Below, piece by piece: positions 1-5,084 of a DNA stretch of 18,076 nt (its first letter is position 1; the number at the start of each line of letters is the position of its first letter). The translations under genes were made by a program, and so were the position numbers. The notes beneath the pieces are model-generated. The model ran no database searches and was not told the DNA's origin. It saw nothing but the letters and a program-made list of their open reading frames with translations. The stretch lies in the NCBI GenBank assembly GCA_031294825.1, contig JAUMPM010000057.1, positions 1-18,076 on the forward strand. Direction: 5' to 3'. Source of the stretch: Collinsella sp. Its GTDB lineage: Bacteria > Actinomycetota > Coriobacteriia > Coriobacteriales > Coriobacteriaceae.

Positions 1-33
1 CAATAGTATAATGCAAGTATTTTTAGAACATTT

Positions 34-537
34 CTAGCCTTGATACGACGAGGCTTTGGGCGGCGTCTTGCCCTTTAGCACCTTGTGATAGTAGTCGTAC
101 GTCAGCGGCGTCTCGTCGCTCAGGCGCTCGGCATCCTCGACCTCGCCAATAAACAGCAGATGCGTGCCCACATCCACAGTGTCGATCAAACGGCAGCTAA
201 ACAGGGCCGCCGCGTGCTCGGGCACATAGGGCATGCCCAGAGCCGTCTCGCGGGTCTCGTATTTGGCAAACTTGTCATAATCGCTGCTGGTGCGGAACCC
301 AAAGTTACCGATGTAGAGCATGTCGGCCGTCTGATCGATCACGGTCAGCGCGAACGCTTTGGCCGATGCGATGACGCCCGAGGTGACATTGTCCTTGTTC
401 ACGGCAACCGAAATACGCGGCGGCATGGACGTCACCTGCACCGCAGTATTGATGACGCAGCCGGCGCGCAGCCCGTCTGCCGCAGCGCTCACCACGTACA
501 GACCGCTCGGCATGGTAAAGAACGCAGTTTTGTCCAT
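34..537 (-). CDS. Flavin reductase-like (FMN-binding split barrel) protein
   Basis: 167 aa. The N-terminus (MDKTAFFTMPSGLYVVSA) followed by a GCVINTA stretch and a TSMPPRISVAVNK stretch (about residues 24-45) is typical of the flavin reductase / FMN-binding split-barrel family, which uses NAD(P)H to reduce flavin or receives electrons in small flavoproteins. The frame is open further upstream, to 723, but I chose the ATG at 535-537 because GGGAG lies 8 nt before it and the upstream part runs through a terminator hairpin. The C-terminus (YYHKVLKGKTPPKASSY) resembles the linker that precedes a rubredoxin domain in high-molecular-weight rubredoxins of anaerobes. Here the protein stops right after it, so it is a stand-alone version. 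It is the last minus-strand gene in the window and sits behind a terminator, so it may be controlled by attenuation. The substrate cannot be told from sequence; a role in electron transfer in an anaerobe is an inference. Confidence 0.85.
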   Translation of the reverse strand: MDKTAFFTMPSGLYVVSAAADGLRAGCVINTAVQVTSMPPRISVAVNKDNVTSGVIASAKAFALTVIDQTADMLYIGNFGFRTSSDYDKFAKYETRETALGMPYVPEHAAALFSCRLIDTVDVGTHLLFIGEVEDAERLSDETPLTYDYYHKVLKGKTPPKASSYQG

Positions 538-545
538 AACGATCA

Positions 546-551
546 CTCCCC
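546..551 (-). promoter_or_regulatory. Ribosome binding site deciding the flavin reductase start
   Basis: On the minus strand AGGGGAG ends 8 nt before the ATG at 537. No comparable site precedes the upstream in-frame ATG at 723, which lies inside the structured leader. Confidence 0.65.
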
Positions 552-586
552 TAGCTCGGGTTGGAACCTCATGAATGTATGTACCC

Positions 587-622
587 ACAAAAAAGGCGGC
601 ACCCATAACGGACGCCGCCTTT
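587..622 (-). terminator. Intrinsic terminator between smpB and the flavin reductase gene
   Basis: On the minus strand AAAGGCGGC (622-614) pairs perfectly with GCCGCCTTT (600-592) around a 13-nt loop, and six T follow (594-589). It would end transcription from smpB. It also lies in the leader of the flavin reductase gene, whose start codon is only about 50 nt further on. Confidence 0.85.
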
Positions 623-664
623 GAGACATATGTGTCAGAACAGTAAGAAAGATGAGACGCCCGC

Positions 665-730
665 AGTTGCGGTGAAATAGGGACTGAATAGCCCCTCAAA
701 CAGGAAAACAGTCCGTATTCCACCGCAACT
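665..730 (-). promoter_or_regulatory. Long hairpin in the smpB-flavin reductase intergenic leader (candidate structured RNA)
   Basis: The arms 665-686 and 709-730 are 22 nt each and complementary except for one C-C mismatch and one position that is G-U in the minus-strand RNA. The loop is 22 nt (687-708). It begins 13 nt after the smpB stop codon and is followed about 40 nt later by the terminator at 587-622. The hairpin plus terminator layout resembles an attenuated leader or a small RNA. I do not recognise a known riboswitch consensus in it; in particular it is not an FMN (RFN) element by eye. Confidence 0.55.
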
Positions 731-742
731 TATACAGAGTGC

Positions 743-1213
743 CTAGCGGTTGCGTTCCTTAAGGGCGCGGTCGATCTCGCGTTGGACATCACGCTTGGCC
801 ATGTCCTCGCGCTTGTCGTAGAGCTTCTTGCCGCGACCCAGACCCAGCAGCAGCTTTACGCGGCCGTCGGTATTAAAGTAGAGCTCCAACGGAACCAGCG
901 CATAACCACGGTTGCGAAGTTTGCCGTCAAGAAAGTCGATCTCCTTGCGGTGCAGCAGCAGACGACGCCGACGGTCAGGATCGCGATTCCACACGCCACC
1001 ATGGCTATAAGGGTGGATATGCAGGCCGACGAGCCAGCACTCCCCGCCGCGGATCAGCGCGAAGGTATCGGTGATCTGGCAGGCGCGCTCGCGAATCGAC
1101 TTGACCTCGGTGCCACTCAGCTCAATGCCACACTCAAATGTCTCATCGATAAAGTACTCGTGATGCGCCGAGCGATTCTTAGAAATGAGCTTGCGTTCGC
1201 GCTTACTGGGCAT
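743..1213 (-). CDS. smpB: SsrA-binding protein SmpB
   Basis: 156 aa, the usual SmpB length. SmpB binds tmRNA, brings it to ribosomes stalled on mRNAs lacking a stop codon, and enables tagging and release of the nascent chain. The family core is clear: ISKNRSAHHEYFIDETFECG, then GIELSGTEVKSIR, then ITDTFALIRGGECWL and HIHPYSHGG (about residues 8-75), followed by RGYALVPLELYF and the basic tail KKLYDKREDMAKRD that enters the decoding centre. The start is the ATG at 1211-1213, preceded by AAGGAGG 7 nt away. It overlaps the last 11 nt of the upstream TPR-like gene, which indicates translational coupling. No tmRNA gene was found nearby. RNase R, its partner in degrading faulty mRNA, is encoded about 4 kb upstream on the same strand. 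Confidence 0.97.
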   Translation of the reverse strand: MPSKRERKLISKNRSAHHEYFIDETFECGIELSGTEVKSIRERACQITDTFALIRGGECWLVGLHIHPYSHGGVWNRDPDRRRRLLLHRKEIDFLDGKLRNRGYALVPLELYFNTDGRVKLLLGLGRGKKLYDKREDMAKRDVQREIDRALKERNR

Positions 1214-2120
1214 CGCCGGCCTCCTTGGCTCCATCGGCGTTTGAGCCCGCAGCCTCGCGCTTTGCCTTGCGCTCGGCATTGAGCTCAGCATCGCTCTCGC
1301 GCACCAGCTTGATAATCGCCGCGCAGGCCTCCTCGCCCACCAGGTCGCGGGCGCGCACCGTCAGGCGCGTCGCCTCCTGTTTGTCGCCGTCGCTTGCAGC
1401 ATCGGTCGCGCACATAATCAGGCAGATGGCAATCTCGGCCGAAGGTGAGGTCGGAACGCCCTGCAACGCCAGCTCGCCCATCACGTGCTCGTCGCTCTCC
1501 TCGGCGGCATCCGGATAGGTAGTATGGATCTTGTTGAGCAGGCGCGTCGTATGCGCATCGTTGGGCGCCAGGCGCAGCGCCAGACGTGCGCAGCCCACGG
1601 CAGCCGAAATGTTCTCGGTCTCGGGCTCCAAGAAGTACTGACCCAGATTGGCGTAAGCGCGGGCGGCGCACTTGCCATCGCTTGCACGCTCCAGCACCGA
1701 AAACGAGAGCGATGCCCATTCCTGCTTGTCTTCGAGTGCGCGGAACAGCTCGGCCAAATCCAAGCGATAGTTGCAGTTCATGGGGTCCCAACGCACAGCC
1801 TGCATCAGGGCATTGCGAGCGCTCACATAATCCTGCTGGCGAATGTAGGCAAACGCCATGTCAGAGTACAGGCGGTCAAACGGCACCTCGACCTGCACGA
1901 GCTCGCGCGGATCCTTCTCCACGCGGCGATAGGCCAAGCGCTCAAACTTGCTATCGAAGCTAAAGTATTGGCGCTTCTCCTCCGTCTTGCACTCAGCGTC
2001 GATATACTCCTCGGCGAGCTCCACCAGACGCTCCAGCAGCGGCGTCGCCGTAGCCAGGTCGCCCTGCGCCAGATAGTTCTCGGCATACGTGATGTCTTGC
2101 AAGCTGATGGGCAGGTCCAT
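1203..2120 (-). CDS. TPR-like repeat protein of unknown function
   Basis: 305 aa, predicted cytoplasmic; I see no signal peptide or membrane segment. Helical repeats with TPR-like spacing of small and aromatic residues are visible: AENYLAQGDLATATPLLERL near the N-terminus, then FAYIRQQDYVSARNALMQAV and WDPMNCNYRLDLAELFRAL (about 100-145), and GCARLALRLAPNDAHTTRLL (about 190-210). The C-terminal tail from about residue 280 is charged and Ala/Lys-rich. The start is the ATG at 2118-2120 with GAGGAG 5 nt upstream; an in-frame upstream ATG at 2171 has no good site. The gene ends inside smpB (11-nt overlap), so the two are probably co-transcribed. A link to ribosome rescue is suggested only by this coupling; TPR proteins usually act as scaffolds and the partner is unknown. 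Confidence 0.75.
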   Translation of the reverse strand: MDLPISLQDITYAENYLAQGDLATATPLLERLVELAEEYIDAECKTEEKRQYFSFDSKFERLAYRRVEKDPRELVQVEVPFDRLYSDMAFAYIRQQDYVSARNALMQAVRWDPMNCNYRLDLAELFRALEDKQEWASLSFSVLERASDGKCAARAYANLGQYFLEPETENISAAVGCARLALRLAPNDAHTTRLLNKIHTTYPDAAEESDEHVMGELALQGVPTSPSAEIAICLIMCATDAASDGDKQEATRLTVRARDLVGEEACAAIIKLVRESDAELNAERKAKREAAGSNADGAKEAGDAQ

Positions 2121-2176
2121 GGCTACTCCTCGATCTGAGCGAAACACGGCAGGCGCCGTATATACGGTCAATACAC

Positions 2177-2204
2177 AAAACCCGGGTCTCTTACGAGGCC
2201 CGGG
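2177..2204 (-). terminator. Intrinsic terminator after the tRNA-Gln/tRNA-Glu pair
   Basis: Arms 2181-2190 and 2195-2204 (CCCGGGTCTC and GAGGCCCGGG on the plus strand) pair at 9 of 10 positions around a 4-nt loop. On the minus strand TTTT follows. It separates the tRNA transcript from the TPR-like gene. Confidence 0.8.
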
Positions 2205-2214
2205 CGTTCAATTT

Positions 2215-2291
2215 TGGTAGCCCGTACCAGATTCGAACTGGTGATCTCCGCCTTGAGAGGGCGGCGTCCTGAACCGCTAGACGAACGGGCC
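2215..2291 (-). tRNA. tRNA-Glu (anticodon CUC)
   Basis: A complete cloverleaf is visible on the minus strand. The acceptor stem GGCCCGT pairs with ACGGGCT (first pair G-U), the anticodon stem CCGCC/GGCGG encloses the loop CTCTCAA with anticodon CTC, and the T-arm contains GTTCGAATC. The CCA end is encoded (2217-2215). It reads GAG codons. It lies 10 nt downstream of tRNA-Gln and is probably cut from the same transcript. Confidence 0.93.
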
Positions 2292-2301
2292 ATATGAAGG
2301 A

Positions 2302-2375
2302 TGGCTGGGATGGAGGGAGTCGAACCCCCATTGACGGAACCAGAATCCGCTGTCCTGCCATTAGACGACATCCCA
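2302..2375 (-). tRNA. tRNA-Gln (anticodon CUG)
   Basis: A complete cloverleaf is visible on the minus strand. The acceptor TGGGATG pairs with CATCCCA; the anticodon stem GCGGA/TCCGT (first pair G-U) encloses TTCTGGT with anticodon CTG; the T-arm contains GGTTCGACTCC. The discriminator G and an encoded CCA follow (2304-2302). It reads CAG codons and is the first tRNA of the pair, behind a good promoter. Confidence 0.93.
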
Positions 2376-2419
2376 ATGACTGCATCGCTGCGCTCGGCTG
2401 TGCCTTTGCGCAAGAAAGA

Positions 2420-2448
2420 AATATACGGGAAGTCTCGCCGTGACGCAA
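2420..2448 (-). promoter_or_regulatory. Promoter of the tRNA-Gln/tRNA-Glu transcript
   Basis: On the minus strand a -35 TTGCGT (2448-2443) and a -10 TATATT (2425-2420) are separated by 17 nt, about 45 nt before the tRNA-Gln 5' end. This is the best sigma-70-type promoter match in the left half of the window. Confidence 0.65.
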
Positions 2449-2572
2449 GCCCCAATTTTGACTTTTTTGAAATTCAGTCAAATTGGCCTAATTTAGTCCA
2501 ACCCGTGAAGGACCTGTGAAGCCAACCGCTGTACACGAAGGGCAAAACGCCGCGAGCGGTAGCCGTCAACCG

Positions 2573-2601
2573 TTGGCAGATTCTACCGTGAAAACGATAG
2601 C
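2573..2601 (+). promoter_or_regulatory. Possible promoter of the plus-strand hypothetical gene
   Basis: TTGGCA (2573-2578) and GATAGC (2596-2601) are separated by 17 nt, about 50 nt before the ATG at 2652. The -35 is good and the -10 weak (3 of 6). The rest of the 2449-2651 gap shows nothing else I can name. Confidence 0.3.
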
Positions 2602-2651
2602 ACCAGGCAACACAATCGAAGTATCAATGATCACGTAGATATCGAGGCACC

Positions 2652-3062
2652 ATGGACGAAGAGCTTGATTACCTATGGGAGACCCTGGGCCTCGAGATCG
2701 CTGCTGACCTTTGGCCCGAACGGGACAAAATCCATCCCACACTGCGCCCCGCCATCACGGTGATGCAGGCAAAATACCGCCGTGCATCCTTTTTGATCAT
2801 GCGGGTGTCATGGCACGCGGGACTCCCCGACCTTAAGCGAATCCAGGCAAGCCTCGTCGAGCTATCCGGTATGCCGACCGTCATATCCGAGGCGCACCTG
2901 GAGCAGCGCCAACGCGAGCGACTGCAACAGCAGCGGATTCCCTTTATCTGCCCCGGCGTTCAGGCATATCTGCCCTTTATGGACGAGGAGTACTGGAGCG
3001 GCAAGCCCAACAAGCACGTAAAGGTCTACGATCCGCACGAATGGGCACAGCTCGAGGATTGA
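2652..3062 (+). CDS. Hypothetical protein resembling the N-terminal part of a winged-helix regulator family
   Basis: 136 aa and the only plus-strand protein gene in the window. The ATG is preceded by GAGG at a short but usable distance. Predicted soluble. The segment from about residue 48 to 110 (FLIMRVSWHAGLPDLKRIQA, then a run ending in RIPFICPGVQAYLPF) resembles, from memory, the N-terminal domain of uncharacterised MarR-like or winged-helix proteins in which a line such as IPFIVPGxQxYLPF precedes a C-terminal DNA-binding domain. That C-terminal domain is absent: the protein ends shortly after, in HVKVYDPHEWAQLED. It may be a truncated relative, a stand-alone domain, or an unrelated protein. 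It is flanked by a tRNA transcript and the convergent Spx-like gene. No function can be assigned. Confidence 0.7.
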   Translation: MDEELDYLWETLGLEIAADLWPERDKIHPTLRPAITVMQAKYRRASFLIMRVSWHAGLPDLKRIQASLVELSGMPTVISEAHLEQRQRERLQQQRIPFICPGVQAYLPFMDEEYWSGKPNKHVKVYDPHEWAQLED

Positions 3063-3082
3063 GCCGAGCGAGCCCGCCGGTG

Positions 3083-3122
3083 GAAAACACGTCCCACTCT
3101 GAGCACACAAAACGGGACGCAC
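3083..3122 (-). terminator. Terminator between the convergent hypothetical and ArsC/Spx-like genes
   Basis: CGTCCC (3090-3095) pairs with GGGACG (3114-3119), extended on the minus strand by three G-U pairs, and TTTT follows there (3087-3084). It serves the minus-strand ArsC/Spx-like gene and may also work weakly for the plus-strand gene ending at 3062. Confidence 0.55.
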
Positions 3123-3134
3123 TTTCCGCAGCCG

Positions 3135-3494
3135 CTACAGTAACGCCTCGGCCCAAGCCGCTTCCCTAAAGCCGGGAATCGCATAGTCGTCGCCCACCAG
3201 CAGCGGACGCTTGACCAGCATGCCGTCGGTCGCCAGCAGCTCGTAGCACTCCCGATCAGTCATGCCCGCATCCAGACGCGCCTTCAGGCCCAGCTCTCGA
3301 TATTTCATGCCCGACGAATTAAAGAAGCGCCGCACCGGCAGCCCCGAACGAGCAATCCAGGTCGCAAGCTCATCAGCCGTGGGATTGTCCAAAACGATAT
3401 CGCGGTCGATATACTCTACCCCATGTTCGTCCAGCCATGCCTTGGCCTTCTTACAGGTCGAGCACTTGGGATATTCAACAAACAATACCGCCAT
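3135..3494 (-). CDS. ArsC/Spx/YffB-family thioredoxin-fold protein
   Basis: 119 aa, typical for this family. The N-terminus has the redox motif CSTC (Cys11 and Cys14) inside YPKCSTCKKAKAWLDEHGV, then RFFNSSGMKYRELGLK and, near the C-terminus, DGMLVKRPLLVGDD; the KRP line is a family hallmark. Members include arsenate reductases, the RNA polymerase-binding regulator Spx/MgsR, and YffB-like proteins of uncertain role. No ars genes are nearby, so arsenate detoxification is not supported. The start is the ATG at 3492-3494, preceded by AAAGGAAA. An upstream in-frame ATG at 3554 lacks a comparable site. The 120-nt gap upstream contains a TACAAT (3573-3568, minus strand) that could be a -10 box, without a convincing -35. 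Confidence 0.85.
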   Translation of the reverse strand: MAVLFVEYPKCSTCKKAKAWLDEHGVEYIDRDIVLDNPTADELATWIARSGLPVRRFFNSSGMKYRELGLKARLDAGMTDRECYELLATDGMLVKRPLLVGDDYAIPGFREAAWAEALL

Positions 3495-3616
3495 GGGATT
3501 TCCTTTCTTAGAGAAAACAGGTGTCTGGAAAACTGCGCATCGACGACCGCTCACGATAGCAGCCGTTATTGTAGTCGATGTCGAAGCATAGGCAGTCGCG
3601 ATGTCTCGTCTTAAGG

Positions 3617-4198
3617 CTAGCGCCTCGCATGGGCGCCGATCGGCCGAGTCGCATGGCGCACCAACGCCGCCGCCAGCAATACCAACAGCATGGCGGTGAC
3701 ATAGCCCGCAGCATCGAATCCTAAATCGATAACGTCAAAATGCCTGCCGGGAACAAAGATCTTATGTACCTGATCGCCAACGGAGCAGGCGGCGCAAAAG
3801 AGCAATACGGGCACGCAACGGGAGCATACGCTCCACGGACGCCTGGAAAAGCAAACCACGACCACCGAGGCGAACAATCCGACGAAGAAAAACTCTACGG
3901 TATGGGCAACGCGACGGACGTTTGTGCCCACCCACATGCGAATGGAAGCAAGTCGGCCAGACCGGACATTCGAGGCAGCCGAATCGGCGCCCCCGGTCAT
4001 TCCGTTCTCCGTCTGGGCTTCACCCGTGGCATCGGCAGCCTGAACGCCCATAGCCTGACCCTCCACCACACGCGCGGTGGACTCGCTCAGCAACGACGTC
4101 TGCACCGCGTTTTGCTCCGTCAGCACCCAGATGCCCGCCAGCGTTGCAGCGAACAGAACGATCGCGGTCCATCCGATTATTTGTTTTACGCGCGCCAA
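3617..4198 (-). CDS. VanZ-like integral membrane protein, TTG start
   Basis: 193 aa. The N-terminal hydrophobic segment (IIGWTAIVLFAATLAGIWVL) is a membrane anchor, followed by a polar loop of about 60 residues. The VanZ-like signature follows: RRVAHTVEFFFVGLFASVVV, a second and third hydrophobic segment, DQVHKIFVPGRHFDVIDLGF, and a last membrane segment. VanZ gives low-level teicoplanin resistance in enterococci by an unclear route; most family members have unknown roles, and nothing here links it to a van cluster. The start is inferred to be TTG at 4198, because AAGGAGG sits exactly 7 nt upstream. An ATG at 4240 is in frame, but starting there would put the ribosome binding site inside the gene (encoding KKGG). 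The 60-residue polar insert between the first membrane segment and the family core is longer than I expect for the family. Confidence 0.8.
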   Translation of the reverse strand: MARVKQIIGWTAIVLFAATLAGIWVLTEQNAVQTSLLSESTARVVEGQAMGVQAADATGEAQTENGMTGGADSAASNVRSGRLASIRMWVGTNVRRVAHTVEFFFVGLFASVVVVCFSRRPWSVCSRCVPVLLFCAACSVGDQVHKIFVPGRHFDVIDLGFDAAGYVTAMLLVLLAAALVRHATRPIGAHARR

Positions 4199-4205
4199 GG
4201 GCCAA

Positions 4206-4213
4206 CCTCCTTT
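4206..4213 (-). promoter_or_regulatory. Strong ribosome binding site pointing to a TTG start
   Basis: On the minus strand AAAGGAGG ends 7 nt before a TTG at 4198-4196. This is the strongest Shine-Dalgarno match near the VanZ-like gene and decides the start against the upstream ATG. Confidence 0.7.
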
Positions 4214-4302
4214 TTTGAATATCAGCGAGTGTAGCCCCAAATGGCATCGTCACCGTATCAAAATTTGAATCGCAACAGGAAGCGACAAAGCGACGCAAAC
4301 CC

Positions 4303-4908
4303 CTACCCCGCCTCGCGCATCCAGCGATCGAACGTCCCCACGCACACGCCCAGGCATTTTGCTGCCTGGCTGCGGGTAATATCGCCTGCCTCATAGCTAT
4401 CGCGCACCAGCTCAAACTGAGGAGGGCACGGCTTGCGAGGTCGACCGAAACGAACCCCTCGCGCCCGCGCCGCTGCAATTCCCTCCGCCTGGCGCCGATG
4501 GATATTCTCGCGCTCCACCTGCGCCACGTAGCTCAGCAGTTGCAGCACAATATCGGCAATCAGGGTGTTGGTCACATCCGGCGCGCCGCTGGCCCTAGCG
4601 CGCGTGTCAAGCAATGGCATGTCCAACACCACAATGGCAACCCCGAGCTCCTTGGTAATGCGTCGCCATTCCTCAAGAATCTCGGAGTAATTACGACCAA
4701 GTCGGTCGATAGAAAGCACCACCAGCACGTCCCCGTCTCCCAGGACGTGCAACAGCTCGCGATAATGCGGTCGATCGAAGTCCTTGCCGCTCGCATGGTC
4801 GGCATAAATATTCGCTGAGCCCACGCCATAGGCGCCCAGCGCATCCAGCTGCCGATTCAGATTCTGATCGCGCGAACTCACCCGCGCATACCCGTACACC
4901 GTCGCCAT
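4303..4908 (-). CDS. Small serine recombinase (resolvase/invertase family)
   Basis: 201 aa and full length for the resolvase/invertase group. The catalytic N-terminal domain begins VYGYARVSSRDQNLNRQLDAL, with the nucleophilic serine in YARVS, and continues with VLVVLSIDRLGRNYSEI, which holds the conserved active-site arginines. A long helix with YVAQVERENIHRRQAEGIAA leads into RGVRFGRPRK and a C-terminal helix-turn-helix (DITRSQAAKCLGVCVGTFDRWM). Such enzymes resolve cointegrates or invert DNA between paired sites. There is no transposase, cargo or inverted-repeat boundary beside it. The start is the ATG at 4906-4908 (GGGGA upstream); an alternative ATG lies at 4938. Directly upstream is a cluster of CAGGTTTA-like half-sites (4925-4987) that may be its binding and autoregulation region. 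It may be domesticated or the remnant of a mobile element. Confidence 0.92.
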   Translation of the reverse strand: MATVYGYARVSSRDQNLNRQLDALGAYGVGSANIYADHASGKDFDRPHYRELLHVLGDGDVLVVLSIDRLGRNYSEILEEWRRITKELGVAIVVLDMPLLDTRARASGAPDVTNTLIADIVLQLLSYVAQVERENIHRRQAEGIAAARARGVRFGRPRKPCPPQFELVRDSYEAGDITRSQAAKCLGVCVGTFDRWMREAG

Positions 4909-4924
4909 CTCATCCCCGCTTTCT

Positions 4925-4987
4925 TGTAAACCTGCCAAAAGGGACAGGTTTATTTTGGTAGGTTTTACCTCTCAAATAGCAGGTAAG
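4925..4987. repeat. Cluster of CAGGTTTA-like half-sites upstream of the recombinase (candidate res site or operator)
   Basis: Four related half-sites are visible: TGTAAACCTGCC (4925-4936, inverted), GACAGGTTTATT (4943-4954), GGTAGGTTTTAC (4957-4968) and GCAGGTAAG (4979-4987). AAACCTGCCAAAA (4928-4940) and TTTTGGTAGGTTT (4953-4965) form a 13-bp inverted repeat with one mismatch. A cluster of inverted and direct half-sites next to a serine recombinase gene is what a resolvase binding region looks like. Part of it recurs at 17023-17049. Confidence 0.6.
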
Positions 4988-5027
4988 CGGGCGGCCGAGC
5001 AGACGGCAAGGTAGCCACTATTCAAAT

Positions 5028-5059
5028 GCGGAGGGCGGCCCCGAAAGACCGCCCTCCGC
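5028..5059 (-). terminator. Likely terminator hairpin after rnr
   Basis: Arms 5028-5038 and 5049-5059 are perfectly complementary over 11 bp, with a 10-nt loop, 26 nt after the rnr stop codon. The T-run that should follow on the minus strand is weak (only TTT within GCATTTGAATAG), so this may be an imperfect terminator or an RNA-stabilising hairpin. Confidence 0.6.
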
Positions 5060-5084
5060 TCTCTCGCCACGAGTCGGGATTTAG

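Noticed and set aside
538..723. A longer N-terminus for the flavin reductase starting at 723
   Set aside because: It would be translated through the hairpin and the terminator, shows no homology, and lacks a ribosome binding site; the ATG at 537 has one.
587..742. A tmRNA (ssrA) gene next to smpB
   Set aside because: No tag reading frame ending in ALAA and no alanine-type acceptor stem are present; only the hairpin and a terminator.
3135..3494. An arsenic resistance function for the ArsC-like gene
   Set aside because: No arsR, arsB or acr3 gene nearby, and the family includes Spx/YffB proteins that do not act on arsenate.
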